64,000 nt of DNA from Streptomyces sp. Tu 3180 (GTDB lineage Bacteria; Actinomycetota; Actinomycetes; Streptomycetales; Streptomycetaceae), in assembly GCF_009852415.1 (NCBI RefSeq), contig NZ_WOXS01000002.1:1572501-1636500 (forward strand), in the 5' to 3' direction. The notes beneath the pieces are model-generated. The model had not been told where the DNA came from and did no database searches. It saw nothing but the letters and a program-made list of their open reading frames with translations. A program made the position numbers and the translations under genes. Positions 40,159 to 49,204 of the stretch are shown in pieces. Every line of letters starts with the position of its first letter. Within the stretch, counting starts at the first letter, position 1.

Positions 40159-41577
40159 TCACACGGTGGTCTCCTCGGGACCGATCCGGCTGCGCACCGC
40201 GGTCTGCACCTCGGCCTCCTCGGCCGGGTCGGCGGCGAGCCGGCGCAGGCGCTCGACGACCCGGGTGTCCCCGGTCTCGGCGTGCCGGGCGGCGATCTCG
40301 CGGGTGGACTCCTCGCAGTCCCACAGGCACTCGACGGCGAAGCCGGTGCCGAAGGAGGGGTCGGTGGCGGCGAGGGCGCGCGCGGCGCGGCCCCGCAGAT
40401 GGGACGAGGCGGTCTCGCGGTAGACGTGGCGCAGGACGGGGGCGGCGCAGGTGATGCCGAGACGCCCCGCGCCGTCGACGAGGGTCCACAGGGTGGGGGC
40501 GTCGGGGCCCTCTCCCCGCACCGCCTCGCGGAGCGCCGCGAGCACCGGCTCACGGTCCTGGCCCCCGCCCCGGCAGGCGAGGACGCGGCCGGCGGCGGCG
40601 CCCAGCGGGTCGGGCCGGCGGACCCAGCCGCGCGCCCGGTCGACGGCCGCGAGGCTGCGCATGCGTTCGAAGGCGTCGACGGCGGCCTCCACGACGGCCG
40701 GCGAGCCCGTGGCCACGGCGCCCTCGATCAGCTCGAGGGCGTCGGGGTCATTGCTGTCGGCGAGGTACCGCAGGGCGGTGCACCGGGCTCCCTCGGTGCC
40801 GTCCTCGGCTGCCCGGACGATCTCGGGCCGGTCCTCGGGGCCCGCCACGGCGGTGAGACAGCGGGCCGCCGGGACGTGCAGCGCGGTGCCGCGTTCGACG
40901 CCCTGCTGGGCCCACTCGAACACGGCGCGCACGCTCCACCCGGGGCGGGGCCCGGTGGGGCGCATCTGCCGCTGCCAGCGGTCGAAGCAGCCGGCCTCCT
41001 GGGCGGCGCGCACGCGCGTGGCGACGAAGGGGCGCGGATCGTCGGCCCACAGCCGCCAGGGCCTCGGCTCGAAGGCGTCGCGGACGGTGGCGGCCAGTTC
41101 CGCTTCGCCCTCGGCGTCGGTGGCGAACCGCGCCAGCACCGGGGCGGCGAGGGCACGCAGGCCCGCGTCGTCGTCCCTGAGGGCGAGCTCGTCCAGGGCC
41201 CAGGCCCAGTTGGTGCCGTGGGCGGCGTACCTGCGCAACAGCTCGAGCGCGTCCCGCCTGCCGTAGGAGGCGAGGTGCCCGAGGACCGCGAGGGCGAGTC
41301 CGGTGCGTGACTCGTCGGTGTCGAGGACGTCCTCGGGGTCGAAGAGGTGGGCCTCGATCGCGTCCAGTTCACCGTGCAGATCGAGGTAGAGGCGGGCGTA
41401 GTAGAGGGAGCGGTTCTCCACCTGCCAGTCGTGGCGCGGGTCGCGCAGCACGCAGTGGTTCAGCGCCGCGAGCGCTTCGGCGCGCGGGGCGGTGAGCGCG
41501 TGCAGCGTGCCGTCGCCACGACCCCGCTGGAGCAGGCCGAGCAGCGTACCGCTGGGCGCTATGACCGGATCGAACAT
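40159..41577 (-). CDS. HEAT-repeat-like protein
   Basis: 472 residues from ATG 41577 (MFDPVIAPSGTLLGLL); an upstream ATG at 41592 is in frame. The protein is a series of about 30-40-residue helical pairs rich in Ala/Leu/Arg (for example GLALAVLGHLASYGRRDALELL, AARCLTAVAGPEDRPEIV, CTALRYLADSNDPDALELIE). The pattern is like HEAT or PBS-lyase repeats used for protein binding. No catalytic motif, signal peptide or membrane segment. The family seems conserved in Streptomyces to my memory, with unknown role. Confidence 0.75.
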   Translation of the reverse strand: MFDPVIAPSGTLLGLLQRGRGDGTLHALTAPRAEALAALNHCVLRDPRHDWQVENRSLYYARLYLDLHGELDAIEAHLFDPEDVLDTDESRTGLALAVLGHLASYGRRDALELLRRYAAHGTNWAWALDELALRDDDAGLRALAAPVLARFATDAEGEAELAATVRDAFEPRPWRLWADDPRPFVATRVRAAQEAGCFDRWQRQMRPTGPRPGWSVRAVFEWAQQGVERGTALHVPAARCLTAVAGPEDRPEIVRAAEDGTEGARCTALRYLADSNDPDALELIEGAVATGSPAVVEAAVDAFERMRSLAAVDRARGWVRRPDPLGAAAGRVLACRGGGQDREPVLAALREAVRGEGPDAPTLWTLVDGAGRLGITCAAPVLRHVYRETASSHLRGRAARALAATDPSFGTGFAVECLWDCEESTREIAARHAETGDTRVVERLRRLAADPAEEAEVQTAVRSRIGPEETTV

Positions 41578-41877
41578 GGGAAACAGCCTCACATCAAGCG
41601 TCGACGCAACCGGGGACGTGCATTACCTGGCCGCGTGACAACACGTCGGGGCGCCCGCCGTTTCCTGCTTGCTGTAGACCATCTCTCTCTGCCTCTCGTC
41701 GGTGGCCCGTGCGGGCCGCATCACGGCCCGCGCGGTGCGGCAACACCTGCCCAGCCCTCGCGTCCGTGAATCACGTCGTCATGATGACCCGGCGGTCACA
41801 TCTCCCGCGACCGAAATTTCGGCGGCCCCGTACCGCCTCCCCCGTTTTCCTCGTTTTCGCTGGTCAGAGCGTGTCGC
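41578..41877. other. Intergenic region without visible gene
   Basis: About 300 bases between the ankyrin gene and the HEAT-like gene, both leftward. Base composition falls below the genome average in places. I find no reading frame, strong hairpin or clear promoter to report; the promoter of the HEAT-like gene must lie here. Confidence 0.4.
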
Positions 41878-42270
41878 TCAGTGCTCGCCGAACAGGTCGA
41901 GCAGTTCCGTCCGGCCGAACATCCGGGCCGTGTCGACGGCCGAGGGGGTGCCGGCGGACGGGTCGGCGCCGCCCTTCAGGAGAGCCTCGATCACCTCGGC
42001 CTCCCCCTTGAAGACCGCCCCCGCGAGGGGGGTCTGGCCCCGGTCGTTGACGCGGTCGGCGTCGGCGCCGCGCTCCAGCAGCGCGCTCACCGTCCGGGCG
42101 TGGCCGTGATAGGCGGCGAGCATCACGAGCGAGTCGCCCCGGTCGTTGGTGAGGTCGGCCGGGACCCCCGCGTCGACGTAGGCCACGAGCTCCTCGGTCC
42201 GGCCGCGCCGGGCCAGATCGAAGATCTTGGTCGCCAGCTCCACGACCTCGGGGTCGGGGGCATCGGTCAT
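41878..42270 (-). CDS. Ankyrin-repeat protein
   Basis: 130-residue protein from ATG 42270 (MTDAPDPEVVELATK). It carries about three ankyrin repeats: NDRGDSLVMLAAYHGHARTV, NDRGQTPLAGAVFKGEAEVI and a last one lacking the full consensus (ADPSAGTPSAVDTARMFGR). No signal peptide. Bacterial ankyrin proteins of this size are protein-interaction modules; the partner is not evident. A further in-frame start exists at 42282. Confidence 0.88.
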   Translation of the reverse strand: MTDAPDPEVVELATKIFDLARRGRTEELVAYVDAGVPADLTNDRGDSLVMLAAYHGHARTVSALLERGADADRVNDRGQTPLAGAVFKGEAEVIEALLKGGADPSAGTPSAVDTARMFGRTELLDLFGEH

Positions 42271-42592
42271 CGGCCGGACCACCTCTCATTACGCGGCACA
42301 TCGTGCACCGGGGACGGGGCGTACGTCTGCGAGCGGTGCAGAGCCGTACGGGTGAATCGCCAGGGTACTGGCTCGCGCGGCACATGAGCCGATGTGCCCG
42401 AGGTAAAGATCACGGCAGAGCCGCCCGGGCGCAAGCGCACCGGCCCGCGGGTCGGACGAACGATCGGAGGGCGATCCTCCGATCGGGCGAAAACGTCAAA
42501 AATCCACCCAGTTGCACCTTTTATCGTATAGACACATCCTGTGATCCTGGAAGTACTCATGGTGACTGTCCCCGCGAACCAGGAGAACTCAC
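42271..42592. promoter_or_regulatory. AT-richer promoter region with a 25-bp inverted repeat
   Basis: 322 bases between the ankyrin gene and the small membrane protein. CGATCGGAGG (42461-42470) and CCTCCGATCG (42476-42485) form a perfect 10-bp inverted repeat with a 5-nt spacer. Directly after it lies a clearly AT-rich tract (42486-42545) with a TATAGA -10-like hexamer, so this is the likely promoter and operator of the small membrane gene and the ATPase. Confidence 0.5.
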
Positions 42593-42787
42593 ATGATCAT
42601 CTCGATCTCATGCGTGGTCCTGCTCGGCATCGTCGTCTTCATCTTCTTCCGCAAGGACGGACTGAAGGCGTCACACGCGCTGGTGGCGATGCTGTTCGGC
42701 TTCTATCTGGCCAGTACGGCCATCGCACCCAGCATCAAGGCGGGCGGCGAGAGCCTGGCCAGCCTGCTGGGCGGATTCAAGTTCTGA
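42593..42787 (+). CDS. Small membrane protein (64 residues)
   Basis: 64-residue protein with two hydrophobic segments (ISISCVVLLGIVVFIFF at residues 3-19 and ALVAMLFGFYLASTAIAP about 29-46) joined by a basic RKDGLKAS loop, and a Gly/Ser-rich end. ATG 42593 has a CAGGAG site. It precedes an FtsK/TraB-like ATPase by 49 nt, and the pairing recalls the small spread (Spd) proteins next to plasmid-transfer ATPases, though I cannot confirm homology. Probably a membrane partner of the ATPase. Confidence 0.75.
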   Translation: MIISISCVVLLGIVVFIFFRKDGLKASHALVAMLFGFYLASTAIAPSIKAGGESLASLLGGFKF

Positions 42788-42836
42788 TCCGCCTCCCCAC
42801 GCCCCGCCCGCCCGTACGCACCCTCTGGAGGCAGCA

Positions 42837-44669
42837 GTGGCCCGGCGCCCCCTCCCCCGCATTCTGAGCAACGGCAGCGCGCAGCTCGCCCGGAGCCGGG
42901 AGCTGGCCAGGACGGCGGCCGACAGCGCCACGGACGTCCTCCACCCGCTGATCACCATCGCGCGCGGTCTGCGCCGGCTGGCCTCGGCCGGGCGGCGCAG
43001 GTGGGCCAGCACACCCAAGGACAAGCGCGGCCCGCTGCTCTTCCTGATGACGTCGGTCGTCCTGGTCGTGGCACTCGCGCCGTACGGTCCGCTGCTCTCC
43101 GTCATCACCCTGATGGCCGCCGCGGCCTGGCAGGGACGGGACCGCGCCCCGGCGGCACCCGAAGGGCCCGACGAGGCCCAGGCCCTGCGCCTGAAGTCGC
43201 TCTACGAGGCCCTGGTGCCGTACTTCTCGGCCGCCGAGGACCCGGAACCGCTCTACGCCCACGGCGGCGACTGGGAGAAGGCCTTCCCCCGGTACGAGTT
43301 CGACGGCACCGGCCGCGTCACGCACCTGGTGATCAGCTATCCCGCCTACTTCGCCGACGGCGAACCGGAGTCCCGGGCGCGGATCGAGCACCTGCTCAGC
43401 GCCAAGTCGGGGCGCGGCCGCGAGTACCACTTCGCGTGGGACGAGGAGGGCAACCGGCTCACGGTCCGCGTCCTCGCGCCCCTGCCCACCGACATCACCG
43501 CCCAGCCCTTCGTCACGTCCCCCGGCGAGACGGTCCTCGGCTTCACCGACCCCACCCGGGTGCGGCGGACGCTGCCGCTCACCCACGGCGAGGAGCGGCG
43601 CGACGTTCCGCCCGTCGTCTGGCGCACCGGCGTCCGCTCCACCGAGCCCCATCTGCTCGCGCTCGGCCAGCCGGGCAGCGGCACCTCGACCCTGCTGCGC
43701 TCCATCGCCCTCCAGGCCCTTCACCACGGCGACGTGATGATCGTCGACGGCGGCGGCACCGGTGAGTACGCCTGTCTGACCGGCCGGGACGGCGTGCTCG
43801 CCGTCGAGTGCGGGCTGACGGGGGCGCTGGCGAGTCTGGAGTGGGCCGCGCACGAGACGGAGCGCCGGCTGAACGCCGCGAACCGCGCCCACCAGGCGGG
43901 CGATCCGCCGCCCGAGGACACCAGGCGGCCCCTGTGGATCCTGCTGGACCGGCCGAGCGCGTTCACGCACCTGGCCGCCGCGGAGGGCCGTGAGGATCCC
44001 CAGTCGCTGCTCCACGTCCCGCTGCGGCACGGCCGCCCGGCGAACGTCACCGTGGTCGTCGCGGACCAGCTCGACAGCCTGGACGCCCTCAGCGCGCCGG
44101 TGCGGCAGCACACGCGTGCGCGGGTCGTCCTCGGTCCCGCGACGGCGGAGCAGCTGGAGGCCGTCCTGGGCGCGCCCCCGCACACCACCCCCGTCGACCA
44201 GGTCCCCCCGGGCCGCGGCTACGCCCGCCTGGGCGCGGGGCCGGTCCACCGCCTCCAGGTGCCGGCCACGCCGGACCCGTACGACGACGCCACCAGCGAC
44301 GCCCACCGGCGGGCCGTGCTGGAGCTGTTGCCGCCGCGCACGACCCCGGCGGAGGACGCGGTCCCGCCGCGGCCGGCACCGGAAGGCCCGGAACCGGAGC
44401 GGACGGCCCCGGAGGCGGTTCCGGCGGGGTCCGTGCTCCTGGACAAGCTGCCCGTGGATCCCGTGCCCCTGGAGAAGGCGCCGGTGGAAGTGGAGAAGGC
44501 ACCGCCCGGGAGGACGCCGCTCGAGGAGTCACCGCTCGAGAAGCCGCTCCCCGACGAGCCGTCCCCCCTGGAGGCCCCCTCGCAGAAGGTGCCCGCCGAG
44601 GCCGCCGGCCCGAAGGACATGGCCGCGGCAGCGGCCCCCAAGGAAGCGGCGGTCGCGGAGTCCTCCTAG
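42837..44669 (+). CDS. FtsK/TraB-like membrane ATPase with degenerate P-loop
   Basis: 610-residue protein starting at GTG 42837, 5 nt after a GGAGG site. An N-terminal basic helical region leads to two hydrophobic segments (LLFLMTSVVLVVALAPYGPL and the following stretch, about 63-95). An ATPase-like domain with Walker A position GQPGSGTST (about 276-284) and Walker B-like WILLDRP follows. In FtsK/TraB proteins the loop is GxxGSGKS; the lysine is replaced by Thr here, so ATP hydrolysis is questionable. A C-terminal tail of about 100 residues is built of Pro/Glu/Lys repeats such as PLEK. Possibly descended from a conjugative DNA pump and now structural. Confidence 0.75.
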   Translation: MARRPLPRILSNGSAQLARSRELARTAADSATDVLHPLITIARGLRRLASAGRRRWASTPKDKRGPLLFLMTSVVLVVALAPYGPLLSVITLMAAAAWQGRDRAPAAPEGPDEAQALRLKSLYEALVPYFSAAEDPEPLYAHGGDWEKAFPRYEFDGTGRVTHLVISYPAYFADGEPESRARIEHLLSAKSGRGREYHFAWDEEGNRLTVRVLAPLPTDITAQPFVTSPGETVLGFTDPTRVRRTLPLTHGEERRDVPPVVWRTGVRSTEPHLLALGQPGSGTSTLLRSIALQALHHGDVMIVDGGGTGEYACLTGRDGVLAVECGLTGALASLEWAAHETERRLNAANRAHQAGDPPPEDTRRPLWILLDRPSAFTHLAAAEGREDPQSLLHVPLRHGRPANVTVVVADQLDSLDALSAPVRQHTRARVVLGPATAEQLEAVLGAPPHTTPVDQVPPGRGYARLGAGPVHRLQVPATPDPYDDATSDAHRRAVLELLPPRTTPAEDAVPPRPAPEGPEPERTAPEAVPAGSVLLDKLPVDPVPLEKAPVEVEKAPPGRTPLEESPLEKPLPDEPSPLEAPSQKVPAEAAGPKDMAAAAAPKEAAVAESS

Positions 44670-44695
44670 CCCGCCCCGCCGTGACCGCCCCGCGG

Positions 44696-46195
44696 CTACG
44701 CCACGAACGTGCGCGGCGCCTCCGCCCCGGAGGTCCCGCCGGTCTCCACCACCCGTGCCGCCGCGGCCAGCCGCACCGCGGCCTCCTCCGCCACCGCGCC
44801 GCCCACGGTGAACGGCAGCCGCACGTACCCCTCGAACGCCCCGTCGACCCCGAAGCGCGGCCCGGACGGCACCCGCACCCCGACCCGCTCCCCCGCCTCG
44901 GCCAGCCGTGAGCCCGAGAGCCCGCCGGTGCGCACCCACAGCGTGAGCCCGCCCGCCGGGACCTCGAACTCCCAGTCGGGCAGCTCCCGCCGCACCGCCG
45001 CGACCAGCGCGTCCCGGTTCTCCCGGGCCTGGGCGCGCCGCGCCTCGACGGCCCGCTCCCAGCCGCCCGTGCCGAACAGCCAGTTCACCGCCAGCTGCTC
45101 CAGCACGGGGGTGCCCAGGTCGGCGTAGGCGCGCGCGGCGACCAGGCTGCGGATCACGTCGGGGGCCGCGCGCACCCAGCCGATGCGCATTCCGGCCCAG
45201 AAGGCCTTGCTCGCCGAGCCGACCGTGATCACCGTGGACCCGGCCGGGTCGAAGGCGCACACCGGGCGCGGCATCTCCACGCCGGGGTCGAGCCACAGCT
45301 CGCTCATCGTCTCGTCGGCGACCAGCACCGTCCCCGCCGAGCGCGCCGCGTCCACCAGCCGGCGCCGCTGGTCCTCGTCGGCGAGCGCACCGGTCGGGTT
45401 GTGGAAGTCGGCGACGACGTACGCGATCCGGGGCGCCGCCTCCCGCAGCACCTGCCGCCAGCGGTCCACGTCCCAGCCGGTGAGGCCCTCGGCCATGGCC
45501 ACCGGGACGAGCCGGGCACCGGCCTCCCGCATCAGCTGGAGGATGTTGGCGTAGGACGGCGACTCGACGGCGATGCGCTCGCCGCGCCCGCCGAAGAGGT
45601 GGCAGATGGCGTCGATGGCGCCCATCGCCCCGGTCGTCACCATGATCTGCTCGGGCATGGTCGGGATGCCCCGCGCGGTGTAGCGGTCGGCGATCATCGA
45701 GCGCAGCGCGGGCAGCCCGGCGGGATAGTCGCCGTGGGTGTGCGCGTACGGCGGCAGCTCCTCCAGGGCTCCCTGCACGGCGCGCGTGAGCCACGGCTCG
45801 GGCGCGGGCAGCGCGGCGCAGCCGAGGTCGATCATCGAGCCGAGGGCCTCGGGCGGCAGCGGTTCGAGGCCCCGCGCGGGCACCGGGTTGCCGGCCGGGA
45901 CGGCGGTCCAGCTGCCCGCGCCGCGCCGCGACTCCAGGAACCCCTCGGTGCGCAGCGCCTCGTAGGCGGCGGCGACGGTGGTGCGGCTGACGGACAGGGC
46001 GAGGGCGAGCTCCCGTTCGGCGGGCAGCCGCGCGGCGACCGGGACGCGCCCCTCGAGCACCAGCAGCCGGATGCCGTCGGCGAGCGCGCGGTAGGCGGGC
46101 GGGCGGCGGGTTCCGGGGCCGGCCGGGCGGTCCTGCTGGGAGGTGAGCAGCCGGGCGAGCTGCGCGGCGCCCACCGCAGAGGTCCACTGCGCCAT
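44696..46195 (-). CDS. MocR-type regulator (GntR HTH fused to PLP aminotransferase fold)
   Basis: 499 residues from ATG 46195 (MAQWTSAVGAAQLARLL). GntR-type winged helix at about 35-100 (LPAERELALALSVSRTTVAAAYEALR), then a fold-I aminotransferase domain with ADFHNPTGALAD and the PLP lysine in GSASKAFWAGMRIGW (Lys near 330). MocR proteins usually regulate a divergent gene in response to PLP or an amino compound; the divergent gene here encodes a YczE-like membrane protein, matching the YczR-YczE pairing described for this subgroup. GTCCAC repeats in the shared region may be its binding sites. Confidence 0.88.
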   Translation of the reverse strand: MAQWTSAVGAAQLARLLTSQQDRPAGPGTRRPPAYRALADGIRLLVLEGRVPVAARLPAERELALALSVSRTTVAAAYEALRTEGFLESRRGAGSWTAVPAGNPVPARGLEPLPPEALGSMIDLGCAALPAPEPWLTRAVQGALEELPPYAHTHGDYPAGLPALRSMIADRYTARGIPTMPEQIMVTTGAMGAIDAICHLFGGRGERIAVESPSYANILQLMREAGARLVPVAMAEGLTGWDVDRWRQVLREAAPRIAYVVADFHNPTGALADEDQRRRLVDAARSAGTVLVADETMSELWLDPGVEMPRPVCAFDPAGSTVITVGSASKAFWAGMRIGWVRAAPDVIRSLVAARAYADLGTPVLEQLAVNWLFGTGGWERAVEARRAQARENRDALVAAVRRELPDWEFEVPAGGLTLWVRTGGLSGSRLAEAGERVGVRVPSGPRFGVDGAFEGYVRLPFTVGGAVAEEAAVRLAAAARVVETGGTSGAEAPRTFVA

Positions 46196-46273
46196 GAGAA
46201 TCAGTCCACCTTTCCCGGATTGGCCATGGATGACGTCTCCGTCCACGCCACAGGGTGTCATGCATCGGTCCAC
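46182..46273. promoter_or_regulatory. GTCCAC repeats between the MocR regulator and yczE-like gene
   Basis: GTCCAC occurs four times in the same orientation: 46182-46187, 46204-46209, 46241-46246 and 46268-46273. The copies at 46200 and 46264 extend to ATC[A/G]GTCCAC. MocR proteins typically bind direct repeats, so these are candidate sites. The last lies inside the annotated YczE frame unless that gene starts later. Confidence 0.4.
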
Positions 46274-46961
46274 TTCCACCACAGGGGGGCACGCGTTGTC
46301 CAGCCAATCGCCCCGGCGCGGGCATCTCGCACGCCGGTTGTTCCAGCTGTACGCCGGACTGGCGCTGTACGGCGCGAGTTCGGCGCTGCTCGTCAGGTCG
46401 GGATTCGGACTCGAGCCGTGGAACGTGCTGCACCAGGGCCTGTCGGAGCGGACCGGGCTGTCGATGGGCGTGGTGCTGACCGTGGTGGGCGCGGCGGTGC
46501 TGCTGCTGTGGATCCCGCTGCGGCAGCGGCCGGGGCTCGGCACGGTCTCCAACGTCCTGGTGATCGGCGCGGCGATGGACGCGACGCTGGCCGTGGTGCC
46601 CGACGCGCACGGTCCCGCCGCCCGCGTGGCGCTGATGGCGGCGGGCATCGTGCTGAACGGCGCGGCGACCGGGTCGTACATCGCGGCGCGCTTCGGCGCG
46701 GGCCCGCGCGACGGGCTGATGACGGGGCTGCACCAGCGCACGGGGGCGTCCGTCCGCCTGATCCGCACGGCCATCGAGATCACGGTGGTGGCCACCGGCT
46801 TCGTCCTCGGCGGCACCGTCGGCGCCGGCACCCTGCTGTACGCGGTGACCATCGGCCCGCTCGCCCAGCTGTTCCTGCGGGTCTTCGCCGTCCCCCCGGC
46901 ATCCGGCGGCAGCACGCTCGTTGCCACGGGTCAACCGCGGCGCGCGATACTGCGTCCGTGA
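46260..46961 (+). CDS. YczE/YitT-like integral membrane protein
   Basis: About 233 residues with five or six hydrophobic segments, starting in RLFQLYAGLALYGASSALLV and including a conserved GLEPWNVLHQGL loop and GPRDGLMTGL, both typical of the YczE family. Start uncertain: ATG 46260 is used, but TTG 46296 has GGGGGG at 6 nt and would give the family's usual N terminus. It diverges from the MocR regulator, and its stop overlaps the start of the GDPD gene by 4 nt (GTGA). Function unknown; probably transport of a small metabolite. Confidence 0.8.
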   Translation: MHRSTSTTGGHALSSQSPRRGHLARRLFQLYAGLALYGASSALLVRSGFGLEPWNVLHQGLSERTGLSMGVVLTVVGAAVLLLWIPLRQRPGLGTVSNVLVIGAAMDATLAVVPDAHGPAARVALMAAGIVLNGAATGSYIAARFGAGPRDGLMTGLHQRTGASVRLIRTAIEITVVATGFVLGGTVGAGTLLYAVTIGPLAQLFLRVFAVPPASGGSTLVATGQPRRAILRP

Positions 46962-47725
46962 CCCCGCGGATACGCCACCCCTACCTCGACCATCCCGGCC
47001 CGATCGCCTTCGCCCACCGGGGCGGGGCGGCGGACGGCCTGGAGAACACCGTGCGCCAGTTCCGGTGCGCCGTCGAGGCGGGCTACCGGTACGTCGAGAC
47101 CGACGTGCACGCCACGCGCGACGGCCGGCTCGTCGCCTTCCACGACGCGACCCTGGAGCGGGTGACCGACGGCGCGGGCCGGATCGCCGACCTGCCGTGG
47201 CGGGAGGTGCGGCAGGCGCGCGTGGCGGGCGAGGAACCGGTGCCGCTGTTCGAGGAGCTCCTGCAGACCTTCCCCGAGGTGCGCTGGAACGTCGACGTCA
47301 AGGCCGAAGCGGCCCTCCTGCCCTTCCTGGACCTGGTCGGGCGCACGGACGCCTGGGACCGGGTCTGCCTCGGCTCGTTCTCCGAGGCCCGCCTGGTGCG
47401 CGCGCAGCGGCTGGCCGGTCCGCGCCTGGCCACCTCGTACGGGACGCGGGGCGTGCTGAACCTGCGGCTGCGCTCGTGGGGGCTGCCGGCCGCGGTGCGC
47501 CCGTCGGCCGTGGCCGCCCAGGTCCCCGAGTCGCAGTCGGGCATCCGGGTGGTGGACCGCCGCTTCGTGCGCGCGGCCCACGCGCGCGGGCTGCAGGTGC
47601 ACGTGTGGACGGTCAACGAGCCCGACCGGATGCACCGGCTCCTGGATCTCGGAGTGGATGGCATCATGACCGATCACATCGACACACTGCGCAAGGTCAT
47701 GGAGGACCGCGGCGTCTGGGTCTGA
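46958..47725 (+). CDS. Glycerophosphodiester phosphodiesterase
   Basis: 255-residue GDPD that hydrolyses glycerophosphodiesters to glycerol 3-phosphate and an alcohol. Starts at GTG 46958. Motifs: FAHRGGAADGLENT (catalytic His and Glu near 19-29), VETDVHATRDGRLVAFHD (metal-binding Glu/Asp and His), the KAEA region, and HVWTVNEPDRMHRLLDLGVDG near the end. No signal peptide, so it acts in the cytoplasm. Translationally coupled to the YczE-like gene. Confidence 0.92.
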   Translation: MTPRIRHPYLDHPGPIAFAHRGGAADGLENTVRQFRCAVEAGYRYVETDVHATRDGRLVAFHDATLERVTDGAGRIADLPWREVRQARVAGEEPVPLFEELLQTFPEVRWNVDVKAEAALLPFLDLVGRTDAWDRVCLGSFSEARLVRAQRLAGPRLATSYGTRGVLNLRLRSWGLPAAVRPSAVAAQVPESQSGIRVVDRRFVRAAHARGLQVHVWTVNEPDRMHRLLDLGVDGIMTDHIDTLRKVMEDRGVWV

Positions 47726-47775
47726 GACCCGGTCCCCGACGGTTCCGCGCGTTCACGGGGAAGCGAGGGGCACGG

Positions 47776-49122
47776 GTGGGCACCGACACCGTGCGGTCAC
47801 CGGCGGCGGACGAGGCCGCCGGCCGGCGGCGCGAGCAGCGCGGCTGGTACTTCTACGACTGGGCGTGCTCCGTGTACTCCACGAGCGTGCTCACCGTGTT
47901 CCTCGGCCCCTATCTGACGTCGGTGGCCGAGTCGGCCGCGGACGCGGAGGGGTTCGTCCACCCGCTGGGCGTCCCGGTGCGCGCGGGGTCCTTCTTCGCG
48001 TACGCGGTGTCCCTGTCGGTGATCCTGGCCGTGCTGGTGATGCCGCTGGTGGGCGCCGCCGCCGACCGCACCGGCCGCAAGAAGCCGTTCCTCGCGGCGG
48101 CCGCCTACACCGGGGCCGCGGCGACGACGGGCATGTTCTTCCTCGGCGGTGAGCGCTACCTGCTGGGCGGGGCGCTGCTGATCGTGGCGAACGCGGCGCA
48201 GTCCGTGGCGATGATGCTCTACAACGCGTACCTGCCGCAGATCGCCCCGCCCGAGGAGCGCGACGCGGTCTCCTCCCGCGGCTGGGCCTTCGGATACGCG
48301 GCCGGGGCCCTGGTCCTCGTCGCGAACCTCGCCCTCTACACCGGTCACGACGCCTTCGGCGTCTCCGAGGGCACGGCGGTCCGCATCTGCCTGGCGTCGG
48401 CCGGTCTGTGGTGGGGCGCCTTCGCGCTGATACCGCTGCGCCGGCTGCGCGACCGCCGCACCCCCGCGCGGGAGGCGTCCCTGCCGGGCTTCCGGCAGCT
48501 CGCGGCGACCGTCCGCGACATGCGCCGCCACCCGCTGACGCTCGCCTTCCTGCTGGCCTACCTGGTCTACAACGACGGCATCCAGACGGTGATCTCGCAG
48601 GCCTCGGTCTACGGCTCCAAGGAGCTGGGGCTCGGGCAGTCGACGCTCATCGTCGCCGTGCTGCTGGTCCAGGTGCTGGCCGTGGCCGGTGCGCTGGCGC
48701 TGGGGCGGCTGGCCCGGCGGTACGGGGCGAAGCGCACGATCCTCGGCTCGCTGGTCGCCTGGACCCTGACGCTGGCCGCCGGGTACTTCCTGCCCGCCGG
48801 TGCCCCCGTGTGGTTCTTCGTGCTGGCTGCCGGGATCGGCCTGGTCCTGGGCGGCAGCCAGGCGCTGTCCCGGTCGCTGTTCTCCCACCTCGTACCGCCC
48901 GGCAAGGAGGCCGAGTACTTCTCGGCGTACGAGGTGAGCGACCGGGGGATGAGCTGGCTCGGGCCGCTGCTGTTCGGGCTCACCTACCAGCTGACGGGCA
49001 GCTACCGGGACGCGATCGTCTCGCTGGTGGGCTTCTTCGTGCTCGGGTTCGTGCTGCTCGCCCGGGTCCCGGTGCGGCGGGCGATCACCGACGCGGGCAA
49101 TCCGGTCCCCGAAAGGATTTAG
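47776..49122 (+). CDS. MFS transporter, UMF1/Atg22-like
   Basis: 448-residue membrane protein with about 12 helices. It begins at GTG 47776 with an Atg22/UMF1-like WYFYDWACSVYSTSVLTVFLG, the hallmark of this MFS branch. The loop GAAADRTGRKKPFLAAAA and LVYNDGIQTVISQ are also typical. Substrate unknown; yeast Atg22 exports amino acids from vacuoles, but bacterial members are uncharacterised to my knowledge. It follows the GDPD gene by 50 nt and may share its transcript. Confidence 0.87.
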   Translation: MGTDTVRSPAADEAAGRRREQRGWYFYDWACSVYSTSVLTVFLGPYLTSVAESAADAEGFVHPLGVPVRAGSFFAYAVSLSVILAVLVMPLVGAAADRTGRKKPFLAAAAYTGAAATTGMFFLGGERYLLGGALLIVANAAQSVAMMLYNAYLPQIAPPEERDAVSSRGWAFGYAAGALVLVANLALYTGHDAFGVSEGTAVRICLASAGLWWGAFALIPLRRLRDRRTPAREASLPGFRQLAATVRDMRRHPLTLAFLLAYLVYNDGIQTVISQASVYGSKELGLGQSTLIVAVLLVQVLAVAGALALGRLARRYGAKRTILGSLVAWTLTLAAGYFLPAGAPVWFFVLAAGIGLVLGGSQALSRSLFSHLVPPGKEAEYFSAYEVSDRGMSWLGPLLFGLTYQLTGSYRDAIVSLVGFFVLGFVLLARVPVRRAITDAGNPVPERI

Positions 49123-49204
49123 CACTGGACGCGAAAGGGCGGTAGTGTACGCGTTTGGCCTACCAGGCGTACCGTTACTGCGCGTCAAAGATGCCGAAAC
49201 GCGG

